Below, piece after piece: positions 44,366 through 52,804 of a stretch of 64,000 nucleotides of DNA (its first letter is position 1; every line of letters begins with the position of its first letter). The notes beneath the pieces are model-generated. The model made no database searches. It was not told the DNA's origin and worked only from the letters and a program-made list of their open reading frames with translations. The position numbers and the translations under genes are program-made. Location: the NCBI RefSeq assembly GCF_028550595.1, contig NZ_JAQQGN010000008.1, positions 91,732 to 155,731 of the forward strand, given 5' to 3'. This stretch comes from Luteimonas sp. BLCC-B24. GTDB taxonomy: Bacteria > Pseudomonadota > Gammaproteobacteria > Xanthomonadales > Xanthomonadaceae.

Positions 44366-45779
44366 GGCCGGCTCCCGCACGGTGCGCGCGCGGCGGGTCG
44401 TCGATCGAGGCGGCTGCGCGCGACGCCAGATGGCCTGCAGCGCCGTTCGCACGCGAGCGCACGCCCACGGACGCCGCGTCGTCCTGCTGTTCGCGCACCC
44501 AGCGTCGCTTCTCCAGCAGCGTGTCGACGCGTGCATCGAGGTCACGCACGGCCTGGTCCTGCGACATGCCGCCACGGACCACGCGTTCACTGGCCAGGCG
44601 CATCTCCTGCACGATGCGTTCCCACTCGAGCACCTGCGGCGTGGGCTGCACGCGTTCGAGCTGGTCGCGGAACGCCTGCGCATACGGGTCCTCGCGCAGT
44701 TGCGGGAAGTCCCAGGTACTGCGGCGTGGCGGCAGGTTGCCGATCATCGCGTGGAAGCGTTGCTGGATGTCGGGACGCGACAGGAACTCCATCAGCTTCC
44801 AGCTCGCGTCCTTGTTGGGCGAATCGCGGAACATCACCAGCGACGTTCCGCCCGCGATGCCGGCGCCGGGACCGTCAGGACCCGGCAACGGCGCCGTCCC
44901 CCACTGGTCCTGCAGCGCCGCGGGCATCCGGTTGCGGAATTCGCGGATGTTCCAGGGACCGGAGACGTAGAACGAGAAGAAGCCGCGGCCGAACTCGTCC
45001 CAGACATTGGAAATCTGGGTCTCGGACATCCGCGGCGCCCAGCCCTGTTCGAACATGTTGGCGTAGAAGCCGAGCGCGCGGCGGAAACCGGGGCTGGAGA
45101 AGTTTCCGCGCCCGTCGTCGTCGCGCAGCAGCGGATCGCCGGCCTGCAGACCGAACGACAGCAGCTGCTCGAACTCGTTGAGCGGCAGCATCACCGCGTA
45201 ACGCGACGGCCCGACGTGCTGCTTGACGGCCGCCATCGCGGCCTCCCATTCGGCCCACGTCGTCGGCAGCGCGTCGACGCCGGCGGCGGCGAGGATGTCG
45301 CGCCGGTAGAAGATCAGCCGCGTGTCGACGTACCACGGCACGCCGAGCAGCGTGCCGTCGACGACGTTCGTGCGCCAGATGCCCGGAAAATAATCGTCCT
45401 CGTCGATCACCGCCGACGCATCGATGCGCGCCTGCACCGGTTCCAGCGCGCCCAGCACCGCGAACTCCGGCACCCAGGTGTTGCCGAGCTGGCAGATGTC
45501 GGGCAGCGCATCGGCCGCGAAGGCGGTCAGGAGCTTCTCGTGCGCCGAGGTCCACGGAATCTGCTGGATCTCGACGCGGATGCCCGGGTTGTCGCCCTCG
45601 AATTCGCGCACCAGCTCGGCCACCACCTCGGCCTCGCGGCCCATCGCCCAGAAACGGATGACCGTGTCGCCCTCATGGCGCGCACACCCGGCCAGCACCA
45701 GCACCATCCACAGCAGTGCGGACGCGGTGCCCGGCGCAGGCATGCGGCGGGCACCGGGCCGGGGGCGTGCGGGCCGCAT
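44355..45779 (-). CDS. Sugar-binding lipoprotein of the ABC importer
   Basis: Extracytoplasmic solute-binding protein (family 1, MalE-like), 474 residues. The ATG at 45779 is preceded by GGAG about 11 bases upstream and lies four bases beyond the upstream gene's stop. A basic N-terminus leads to the lipobox VLAGC (cysteine 32). The mature part has typical blocks: RFWAMGREAEVVAELVREFE, GVPWYVDTRLIFYRRDIL, PTTWAEWEAAM and ISNVWDEFGRGFFSFYVSGP. Being a lipoprotein is less usual for Gram-negative binding proteins and suggests membrane anchoring. The sugar is inferred from context to be an oligoglucoside. Confidence 0.9.
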   Translation of the reverse strand: MRPARPRPGARRMPAPGTASALLWMVLVLAGCARHEGDTVIRFWAMGREAEVVAELVREFEGDNPGIRVEIQQIPWTSAHEKLLTAFAADALPDICQLGNTWVPEFAVLGALEPVQARIDASAVIDEDDYFPGIWRTNVVDGTLLGVPWYVDTRLIFYRRDILAAAGVDALPTTWAEWEAAMAAVKQHVGPSRYAVMLPLNEFEQLLSFGLQAGDPLLRDDDGRGNFSSPGFRRALGFYANMFEQGWAPRMSETQISNVWDEFGRGFFSFYVSGPWNIREFRNRMPAALQDQWGTAPLPGPDGPGAGIAGGTSLVMFRDSPNKDASWKLMEFLSRPDIQQRFHAMIGNLPPRRSTWDFPQLREDPYAQAFRDQLERVQPTPQVLEWERIVQEMRLASERVVRGGMSQDQAVRDLDARVDTLLEKRRWVREQQDDAASVGVRSRANGAAGHLASRAAASIDDPPRAHRAGAGHAH

Positions 45780-45783
45780 CCGT

Positions 45784-47445
45784 CTACTCCACCGGGACCG
45801 GTTCCGACGCGCGCGCCGGCGCAGGTGCCGGTGCGCGCGCATCGTTGTCACGGGTCTGGTTGGCGGCGCGCGACTCGGCGATGCCGATCGCCCGCGCGGT
45901 CGCCGCGTCCACGTCCGCCGGACCGGAATCCTGCGGCTCGTCCTCGCCGGCGAGCCAGCCTCCGGTGAAGCCCGCACGCTCGAGACCGCGGCGGATGTGC
46001 TCGTTCTTCTTCATCACGTCCCAGACGAAGTTGTTCCGGTAGTTCGCGATCATCGCCAGGATCGGTCCCTGGTCGATGGCGATGTAGTCGCTGGCGACCC
46101 AACCGCGGCCCGGGATCAGCCGCCCCGTCTTCAGCGGCACGTCTTCGTAGGTGAAGCTGGGGTTGAACGCATCGAGGAACCCGTAGCTCGAATACAGGTA
46201 GTCGCCGTAGCGGCGATGCATCTCCTCGGTCGCCGGAATCACCAGTTCGGGCGCGAACGCGATCGAGGCCACGGCCGCGGTCGGCGCAATCGTGCCGTCG
46301 TCGAACGCCACGTCCAGGCCCGCGCCGCGCGCGCTGTAGTGCCGGAACTCGCGCTGCTCGCCGTTGTAGTCCTGCGTGGTGCGCTGCGGTCCGTCGCTGG
46401 CGGTCAGGCCCCAGACGTTTTCGCCGTATTCCTTCCAGCCCATCGGATTGTCGATCGCGTACTGGCGCTGGGCGTAGGTCGCGCGGCGGCTGTTCTCGAA
46501 ATAGTCGATCCCCCGGCGGCGCATGTAGTCGTCGCGGATGCCGCGGAAGTCGATCCACACATGGGTGTACTGGTGACCGAAGTGCGGCGCGAAACTCAGG
46601 TATTCCTGGCCACGGAACACGCCCCAGGAGCGGTCGTAGGTGCGCGTCCACACCTCCCAGGCATCGGGCTCGACCGGATGCGTGGGCGAGCCCAGCGCAA
46701 GGATGTAGACCAGCATCGCTTCGTCGTAGCCGGTCCAGTCGTGCTCGATGAAGCCGCTTTCGGGATACCAGCCCATCGAGATCAGCGGCTTGCGCTGCTG
46801 CAGGAACGGCCAGCGCACGTTGCGGTAGAGCTGGTCGGCGATCTTGCGGATCTCCGCCTCGCGCGGGTCGTCACGGTCGTAATACGACTGCGCGAACAGC
46901 ACGCCCATCATCATCAGGCCGGTGTCCACGCTGGACAGTTCCACCCACGGCTCGAAGCGGTGCCCCTTGTCCATGTCGACGAAATGGTAGAAGAAGCCCT
47001 GGTGGCCGCCGGTGCCGGTCGCCTGCGGCCCCATGCGCACGTCGCGGAAGAAGCGCAGCGTGGTGAGCGTGCGATCCACGGCTTGGGTGCGGCTCACCCA
47101 GCCGCGTTCGATGCCGATCGGATACGCGGTCAACGCATAGCCCACCGCGGCGACGCTCGAGAACGGACGCGACGGGAAGCGGTCCGGGGTCAGGCCGTTG
47201 ACCTCGTTGGTGGTATCCCAGAAGAACTGGAACGTGCGCCGCTCGATGTCGGCGAACAACGGCGGCAACTCCGGCGGCCCCGCCTCCTCGGGTTCCGGCT
47301 CGGGCTCGGGCACCTGCGCGATCGGCCCCGGTTTGGGCGCCGGCACAGCCGGTTCGGCCGGTTCCTGGCGACCGCAACCGGCGATCAGGAGCGCGACGAG
47401 CGCGGTGAGGATCAGAACCTGGGCGGCACGCAGACGGGAGTGCAT
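45784..47445 (-). CDS. PF10091/GH144-type glycosidase lipoprotein (candidate beta-1,2-glucanase)
   Basis: A 553-residue exported enzyme. The signal ends in the lipobox IAGC (cysteine 24), followed by a Pro/Glu linker (to about 60). The rest is the glucoamylase-like PF10091 domain: RTFQFFWDTTNEVNGLTPDRFP split over about 70-91, SSVAAVGYALTAYPIGIE, GFFYHFVDM, ELSSVDTGLMMMGVLFAQ, GWYPESGFI, GYDEAMLVYILALGSPTHP and GLTASDGP. Characterised members of this group (GH144) act on beta-1,2-glucans, so I infer that substrate without proof. It is the first gene of the operon, 20 bases downstream of a LacI operator. Confidence 0.82.
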   Translation of the reverse strand: MHSRLRAAQVLILTALVALLIAGCGRQEPAEPAVPAPKPGPIAQVPEPEPEPEEAGPPELPPLFADIERRTFQFFWDTTNEVNGLTPDRFPSRPFSSVAAVGYALTAYPIGIERGWVSRTQAVDRTLTTLRFFRDVRMGPQATGTGGHQGFFYHFVDMDKGHRFEPWVELSSVDTGLMMMGVLFAQSYYDRDDPREAEIRKIADQLYRNVRWPFLQQRKPLISMGWYPESGFIEHDWTGYDEAMLVYILALGSPTHPVEPDAWEVWTRTYDRSWGVFRGQEYLSFAPHFGHQYTHVWIDFRGIRDDYMRRRGIDYFENSRRATYAQRQYAIDNPMGWKEYGENVWGLTASDGPQRTTQDYNGEQREFRHYSARGAGLDVAFDDGTIAPTAAVASIAFAPELVIPATEEMHRRYGDYLYSSYGFLDAFNPSFTYEDVPLKTGRLIPGRGWVASDYIAIDQGPILAMIANYRNNFVWDVMKKNEHIRRGLERAGFTGGWLAGEDEPQDSGPADVDAATARAIGIAESRAANQTRDNDARAPAPAPARASEPVPVE

Positions 47446-47464
47446 CGTGACGGAAACCTCGCGC

Positions 47465-47490
47465 TGAAATCGTTTTCAACAGACAGTATA
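47465..47490 (-). promoter_or_regulatory. Promoter and LacI-type operator of the glycosidase-transporter operon
   Basis: TGAAATCGTTTTCA (47465-47478) fits TGNAANCGNTTNCA exactly. On the minus strand a -10 box TATACT (47490-47485) lies six bases upstream, so the operator would cover about +1 to +14 and block transcription when bound. A good -35 is not visible because that area is the terminator stem of the upstream gene. Confidence 0.7.
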
Positions 47491-47521
47491 AAACTGCCGG
47501 CGCCCGTACGGGGGCCGGCAG
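47490..47521 (-). terminator. Rho-independent terminator after the TonB-dependent receptor gene
   Basis: CTGCCGGC (47494-47501) pairs with GCCGGCAG (47514-47521), extended by CCC/GGG past one mismatch, with loop GTAC. On the minus strand it ends in TTTT (47493-47490). It starts eight bases after the receptor stop codon. The T-run merges with the TATACT -10 box of the next operon. Confidence 0.85.
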
Positions 47522-47528
47522 CGTCTCG

Positions 47529-50500
47529 TTACCAGTTGATGCCGAAGGTGAGCTTGAACGTGCGAGGCGGGAATGCCGTCGCAAAGCTGTCGGGGTTGCG
47601 CCGACCGAAGTTCGCATTCGGGTTGGCGACGCTTCCGGGCACGTTCGGATCACGACCGTCGCCCCGGAAATCGATGTAGTCCGTCCAGTTGTACCAGTTG
47701 AAGACGTTGAGTACGTCGGCACGGACACGCAGGCGGATATCCGTCCCTGTGTCCCACTCCTTCTGCAACGCGATGTCGAACTGCTTGAAGCCGACACTCG
47801 TCTCCGGATAGTAGGAATCGAAGAAGCAGTTCAAGGTGTCGATGGCGACACAATTCAGCGATTCACGCGCAGCAGGTGATGAGATCTCGAACTTGCCTGA
47901 CAGCGTGAAGCCCCAGCCGATGTCGTAAATACCAGTCGTCACAAGACGGTGACGGGGAATTCCAATTGCCCGCGTAAACGCGACGTCATCCAGATCACGA
48001 TAGTCGAACGAGAACGTGTCGCTGTTGTTTCGGTTCTCCTTCGCGTCGCTGTACGTGTACGCGATGGTCGTACCCCAGCCGGAATCGCTGGTGAACGGCT
48101 TGTCCAGCGACAGCAACACCGAGTTGAGACGGGTCTCTACAGCATTGCGGCCGATCAGCAGACGCCCGAAACCCGGCAGGTTCGCCGGCGGAATGCCGCC
48201 GAAGGTACGGCCCGGCTCGTAGAACGAGCCGTCGTCACGCCGGTTGCCTGCGGTGAACAGGATGCCGTCGTGGCTCAGCACGTGCAGCAGCGTCGCCGAC
48301 GAGTTCCACGACTGGCCGCCCATCTCGAACACGTTGCGGACGCCAAGGCTGAACTGGTCGGAATACGGCGTCTTCAGATCGTTGTCGATCAGGAACACTT
48401 CGCTGCCGACGTTCGGAGCGGCCGCGGCCAGCTGGTCCAGCGTCGCCTGATCGAAATAGCTCGGATCCCAGTCCAGACAGCTCTGCGGCGACGATGTGCG
48501 GCATTCGTGGCCGGGCTGGTTGAACTGGTAGGTGTAGCGCTGGAAGGCCAGGCCGTATTGCTCGCGTGCCAGATAGTCGAACTGGTTACGGTTGTACGAG
48601 CGCCCTGCCCCGCCGAACAGGACGAAGCTCTCATCGCCGCTGAAGTCGTACGAGAAGCCGACGCGCGGCTGGAAATTGCCTTTGGTCGCGCTGCGTTCGC
48701 GGCCGGTGCTGACGAACTGCCGGTAGTCGTAGTCCACTCCGGGTGCGTTGAGACCGGGCGATGCGGCCAGTGCGTCGACCACCGCCTGTGGTGTTACATG
48801 ATCCTCGTAGCTCGGCGTCGTTTCGTAATCCCAGCGCACACCGAGGTTCACGGTCAACCGATCGGTAACGTCCCAGTCGTCCTGGATGTAGAGGCCCAGC
48901 TGCTTGTTTTCCGACAGCACCGGCTCGGCCGTACCCAGACCCGATGCCGTGAACTGCACCTGATAGGGCACATCGAGATTCCGGCTGAGATCGAACGAGT
49001 ACTGCGGGTTCGGCGGGCTGCGCTGCAGCGCGCTCACGTCGATCTGCTTGTACTTGATGCCCGCTTTGATGGTGTGGCCTTCGAAGCCGAACCAGGTGAA
49101 GTCGTTCTGGAATCCCAGTCCCTTCTGCCCCTTGTCCTGCTGGTCCGGGCCGCCACCAATGTTGAGAATGGCGCTCATGTTGGGATTGTTGACGGTCTCC
49201 TGACCTTCTGCCGGCGTCAGCAGGCGAAGCCCTGGCGCGATCGTGAGCGGCAAGGGGCCGAAGCTCGCATCTTCATAGGTGATGTGTGCGTCGTTGAGCC
49301 AGTTCTCGGTGCTGTACTGATAACGCAGATCGAGGCGTGTCTCCTCGCCCGCACGCGTGGTGCCGTACTGGAATGTGTTGATTCCATCGACGCCGACAAT
49401 ATCGTCCTCCTGCCGGTACTTCGCGGTGAACTCGATCAGGTGCGCATCGCCCGGCGTCCAGCTCAACTTTCCGAAGAACAGGTCTTCCTTGAAAGGCGAG
49501 CCCGTTGTCGCGAGTGCGGCCTCACGGTATGGCGGCGGCAGAGCATCGATCGGGATATTGCGACCAGGCGTGATCGACGCCACGCGCTCGATTTCCTTCG
49601 CCTCATACGTCACGAAGTAGTGCAGACGATCCATGAGGATGGGACCGCCGATCGCGACGCCGTAGTGCTCAGTACCGGACCGCACCTTGTCACGCCCGCG
49701 AAAATTTTCATCAGCGGTCTTGGCCCGGAAGTCCTGCGCGGTGTAGTCCCAGAAGAACTGGCCTTCGAACTCGTTCGTGCCCGACTTTGTCACTGCCGTG
49801 ATGCCCGCGCTCGAGAGCTGGTCGTACTCGGCCTTGTAGTTCGAACTGATGACCTTGTACTCGGCGATACCCAACTGAGGGAATGGATTTCCCGGTGTCG
49901 AGTCCTGCCCCGTTATGCCGCCCCTGAGCACGTAATCCTTCTGGCCGACGCCGTCGATGAAGACGTTGACCGCATTCGAAACCTGCGCGCCGCTCCTGAT
50001 AGACGCCCCCGTGGGCGAGTTGGTCACCGTCACACCCGGAACGATGTCGGCAAAGGACAGGAAGTTTCGCGAGTTCTGCGGCAGCGAGTCGATCTGCTTC
50101 TGGGAAATATAGGTCGCGATCTCGGATGTCTTGGTTTCCACCAGTGCCTCCGCCGTCACCCGCACCGTGTCGAGGTCCTGGGCCTCGCCCGCCGGCGCGC
50201 TTTCCGCGACGCCGCCGACGCCGAGATTCAATGTCGCGGTCTGGCCCACGGCCACGGTCACGGTCTGCGATGTGCTCTGCCCGTTCGCGTCCACCTGCAG
50301 GCGGTAGGTGCCCGGCGGCAGGCCCGCGAGGTTGTAGTTGCCGTTCGCGCTGACGCCGACACTGCGGCTCAGGCCGGTGGCGGTATTGATCGCGGTCACG
50401 CGTGCATCGGTGGCGGGTGAGGAGTCGACCATCACCTGGCCGCGGATCGTCGCGGCCGTGGACTGGGCCAGCGCGGCGGGTGCAGCGAAGGCGATACAGG

Positions 50501-50564
50501 TGCCGAGCGCCACGCTCAGGAGCGAGCGCGACAGCGGGCGGGAACGCAGCGGGATGTACGTCAT
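47529..50564 (-). CDS. TonB-dependent outer-membrane receptor with N-terminal carboxypeptidase-regulatory-like domain
   Basis: Outer-membrane active transporter, about 1011 residues from the ATG at 50564 (a GTG four codons upstream is possible). A signal peptide ends near AALAQS, followed by a carboxypeptidase-regulatory-like beta domain (about 40-120, TIRGQVMVDSSPATDARV). Then come a TonB-box-like LDTVRVTAEAL (about 130), a plug domain (about 140-290) and a 22-strand-type barrel ending in aromatic W (FKLTFGINW). The architecture is that of the OMR/Oar-like receptors common in xanthomonads for large glycans. It lies between lacI and the glycosidase-transporter operon, so it probably brings the glucan across the outer membrane. 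Confidence 0.9.
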   Translation of the reverse strand: MTYIPLRSRPLSRSLLSVALGTCIAFAAPAALAQSTAATIRGQVMVDSSPATDARVTAINTATGLSRSVGVSANGNYNLAGLPPGTYRLQVDANGQSTSQTVTVAVGQTATLNLGVGGVAESAPAGEAQDLDTVRVTAEALVETKTSEIATYISQKQIDSLPQNSRNFLSFADIVPGVTVTNSPTGASIRSGAQVSNAVNVFIDGVGQKDYVLRGGITGQDSTPGNPFPQLGIAEYKVISSNYKAEYDQLSSAGITAVTKSGTNEFEGQFFWDYTAQDFRAKTADENFRGRDKVRSGTEHYGVAIGGPILMDRLHYFVTYEAKEIERVASITPGRNIPIDALPPPYREAALATTGSPFKEDLFFGKLSWTPGDAHLIEFTAKYRQEDDIVGVDGINTFQYGTTRAGEETRLDLRYQYSTENWLNDAHITYEDASFGPLPLTIAPGLRLLTPAEGQETVNNPNMSAILNIGGGPDQQDKGQKGLGFQNDFTWFGFEGHTIKAGIKYKQIDVSALQRSPPNPQYSFDLSRNLDVPYQVQFTASGLGTAEPVLSENKQLGLYIQDDWDVTDRLTVNLGVRWDYETTPSYEDHVTPQAVVDALAASPGLNAPGVDYDYRQFVSTGRERSATKGNFQPRVGFSYDFSGDESFVLFGGAGRSYNRNQFDYLAREQYGLAFQRYTYQFNQPGHECRTSSPQSCLDWDPSYFDQATLDQLAAAAPNVGSEVFLIDNDLKTPYSDQFSLGVRNVFEMGGQSWNSSATLLHVLSHDGILFTAGNRRDDGSFYEPGRTFGGIPPANLPGFGRLLIGRNAVETRLNSVLLSLDKPFTSDSGWGTTIAYTYSDAKENRNNSDTFSFDYRDLDDVAFTRAIGIPRHRLVTTGIYDIGWGFTLSGKFEISSPAARESLNCVAIDTLNCFFDSYYPETSVGFKQFDIALQKEWDTGTDIRLRVRADVLNVFNWYNWTDYIDFRGDGRDPNVPGSVANPNANFGRRNPDSFATAFPPRTFKLTFGINW

Positions 50565-50576
50565 GGGTGTTCTCAC

Positions 50577-50900
50577 TGGAATCGGAAAGACGATGAAAGA
50601 CCGGGCCGGTCGGACGGCGCTGCATCCTGCGGCGCACGGCGCTCCGACCGGGCCCGCGATGCGGGAACGGATCGGGAGCAGCGGACATCGGGGCGACTGC
50701 GATCCGCGTCTGCCGGAGGCGACGCGATCGAGTCAGGGAACGGGGCAACGGGTGCAGTGGGGGCACGGAAGCAACGCGGCCGGGCGTCCGAACAGACGCC
50801 GCGGCCGGCGCGCGGCCGCCGCAGCGACGCGCACGCGACACCAGGTGACTCGATCCTCATCCAGATCCCCTCCCAAGGCTCCAGGTGTCGTGCAGTGATG
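50577..50900. other. Leader region of the TonB-dependent receptor gene
   Basis: No gene in 324 bases between the lacI stop and the receptor start. I found no match to the LacI operator here. Its main element is the large hairpin at 50603-50655. A purine-rich stretch on the minus strand (complement of about 50868-50882) lies near the lacI end. I see no convincing -35/-10 pair, so the receptor may be read from the lacI promoter or from a promoter I cannot recognise. Confidence 0.5.
50603..50655 (-). terminator. Large hairpin in the receptor leader (terminator or attenuator)
   Basis: CCGGTCGGA (50606-50614) pairs perfectly with TCCGACCGG (50643-50651), extended by GGG/CCC outside with one bulge and by GCGC/GCGC inside. 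On the minus strand the stem is followed by TTTCATCGTCTTT. It lies about 245 bases after the lacI stop and 39 bases before the receptor start, so it could end the lacI mRNA or limit read-through into the receptor gene. Confidence 0.55.
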
Positions 50901-51926
50901 TCAGCGCGGCGCTCGCGCTCCGTCGGCGCGGCGTGCGCCGCAGGAATCGCGAACCACCAGTGCCGGCTGCAGCCCCCGGGTGGACCCCGGTGTGATCTGT
51001 TGTCCGGCTTCAGGATCGAGCAGCGCGCGCAGTGCGCGTGCCCCCAGTTCAGCGATGTCGACGCGCATCGTCGTTAGCGCGGGGTGAACGTAGCGTGCAA
51101 GCGGAATGTCGTCGAAACCGACGACGGCAATCTCGTCCGGCGTGCGCACGCCGCCGCGACCGAGTGCGTAGAGGCAGGCGATCGCCATGGTGTCGTTGGC
51201 CGCGAATACGGCATCGGGACGCGTGTCCAGCGCCAGCAGGGCCTGGCCGGCTTGGTGACCCGAATCCTCGTCGAACCGCCCGGGCAGCTCCCAGGGCTCG
51301 AGACCGGCGTCCGCCGCCGCCAGGCCGTCGCGATACCCGCGCAGACGCTCGCGCGCGTCGTCGTTGTCCTCGGGCCCGCCGAGGAACGCGATGCGACGGT
51401 GACCGGCCTCGACCAGATGCCGCACCATGTCGCGCGCGCCGCCGTAGTTGTCGATGCCGATCGACACCCGGTCCACCGGACCGGCCGAGTTCATCAGTAC
51501 CAGCGGCAGGCTGGCGTCGACGTTCTGGGCGAGGAAATCGGCGTCGTGCACGTAGGGCGACAACAGCAGCAGGCCATCCACCCGCCCGCGCATCGCGCGC
51601 AAGGCGGCGCCCTGCTCCACCGGATTGCCGTGGTAACTGGACACGAGGACGTGCAATCCCTGGGTCCGTGCCACCTGGTCGATCCCGCGCATCAGTTCGG
51701 AGAAGAATTCACCGTGCAGGTCCGGCAGGACGACGCCGACCGTCTGCGTGCGCCGGCTGCTGAGACTGCGCGCGGCATGATGCGGGCTGTAGCGGAGGGC
51801 CGCCGCGGCCTCGAGCACCCGGGCGCGGACGGCTTCGGCCACGTTCTGGTGACCATTGAGGGCGCGCGACACCGTCGCCACCGACACGCTGGCGGCTTTC
51901 GCGACATCCTTGATGGTCACACCCAT
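50901..51926 (-). CDS. LacI-family transcriptional repressor
   Basis: A 341-residue regulator with an N-terminal helix-turn-helix (TIKDVAKAASVSVATVSRALNG, residues about 4-25), the hinge helix HHAARSLSSRRT, and a periplasmic-binding-protein-like sugar-sensing domain (about 62-330; VGVVLPDLHGEFFSEL, FAANDTMAIACLYAL, VVGFDDIPLARYVHP). An operator and promoter lie just upstream, indicating autorepression. Two more exact operator matches in front of the ABC ATPase/zwf genes and the glycosidase operon suggest it controls the whole locus. The inducer is probably a glucose oligomer released from the polymer, which is inference. Confidence 0.93.
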   Translation of the reverse strand: MGVTIKDVAKAASVSVATVSRALNGHQNVAEAVRARVLEAAAALRYSPHHAARSLSSRRTQTVGVVLPDLHGEFFSELMRGIDQVARTQGLHVLVSSYHGNPVEQGAALRAMRGRVDGLLLLSPYVHDADFLAQNVDASLPLVLMNSAGPVDRVSIGIDNYGGARDMVRHLVEAGHRRIAFLGGPEDNDDARERLRGYRDGLAAADAGLEPWELPGRFDEDSGHQAGQALLALDTRPDAVFAANDTMAIACLYALGRGGVRTPDEIAVVGFDDIPLARYVHPALTTMRVDIAELGARALRALLDPEAGQQITPGSTRGLQPALVVRDSCGARRADGARAPR

Positions 51927-51956
51927 TCCAATACCCCGCTCACAGCGAACGGCGCG

Positions 51957-51986
51957 AATGTAAGCGTTTCCAGGTCACTTCTGCAA
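51957..51986 (-). promoter_or_regulatory. lacI promoter with internal LacI operator
   Basis: On the minus strand TTGCAG (51986-51981), an 18-base spacer and TACATT (51962-51957) form a moderate promoter. TGTAAGCGTTTCCA (51959-51972) fits TGNAANCGNTTNCA exactly and covers the -10 box and half the spacer, so bound repressor would shut off its own gene. Confidence 0.7.
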
Positions 51987-52110
51987 ACTTTGCGTCACAT
52001 CTGTATGCGCTGCAGCGCAGCATTGCGCGGGGATCAAGAACGCGTCGCCGCGGCCCCTCGATTCGACGCGGACCGCACCCCCGTGCAGCGGCGCGTGAGC
52101 CTTGCGGCCC

Positions 52111-52410
52111 TCAGGGAAGAACAGGCCGGAACGGCCGCACGTCCACTCGCACGTAGACGCCGGCGTCCACGTACGGATCGGCATCCGCCCAGGCGCGCGC
52201 CGCATCGAGGGAGTCGAACTCCGCGACGACGATGCTGCCGGTGAAGCCCGCTGCGCCCGGATCCTCGGCGTCGATCGCCGGGCACGGCCCGGCCAGCAGC
52301 AGCCGCCCGGCATCACGCAACGCGAGCAGACGCTCGAGATGCGCGGGCCGCGCTGCCAGGCGTCGCTCGAGCACGTCGGCGCCGTCGTATCCCTCGATCG
52401 CGTACCACAT
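52111..52410 (-). CDS. YciI-like protein
   Basis: Small alpha/beta-barrel protein of the YciI family, 99 residues from the ATG at 52410 ([17 protein letters not shown]). It has the conserved ARPAHLERL segment with its histidine (about residue 24), [28 protein letters not shown] and [17 protein letters not shown]. Cellular function is unknown for most of the family; some relatives are dehalogenase-like or sensory. It lies alone between lacI and the divergent scpA. No promoter is clear. Confidence 0.85.
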   Translation of the reverse strand: MWYAIEGYDGADVLERRLAARPAHLERLLALRDAGRLLLAGPCPAIDAEDPGAAGFTGSIVVAEFDSLDAARAWADADPYVDAGVYVRVDVRPFRPVLP

Positions 52411-52804
52411 CGTCCAGACCCCTTCGAAACAGCGGCGGCAAGTGTAGGACGTTCGCGAGTGCACAGCGCGCGTCGACTGCGCTGGACAGCGCCCCGGCGC
52501 TGCGCGTACCCTGTGCCACAGTATTCCGGCCAGTTATCCGCAGCGGTGCGCACCAGCGCCCTCCGAATCGCGGTCACCCCACCGGCCCGGCCCGACGCCT
52601 TCCGATCTCCGCGCTGCATCCGCAGTCGCGTGTCGTGTACGGCATCCGGCCGAAGACGTCCCGCAACACCGCCGTATCCGCGCCGGCCCGCGCCGCGCAC
52701 CGATCCGGACCCGTGCCCAGCGCCCGCTGTCCCGTCATGCCAGTCAGCAGTGATGCCTCACCCGTGATCCCGTTCCCGAGCGTGCCCGCAGGGCCGCGAA
52801 CCGA
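52411..52804. other. Intergenic region between the YciI-like gene and scpA
   Basis: No gene in 394 bases. It must contain the divergent promoters, but I see none that matches consensus well. One DnaA-box-like string TTATCCGCA (52534-52542) occurs singly. The remainder is GC-rich without clear repeats. Confidence 0.4.

Noticed and set aside
52534..52542. Single DnaA-box-like TTATCCGCA, considered as part of an origin
   Set aside because: Only one box, no AT-rich unwinding region, no dnaA or dnaN nearby.
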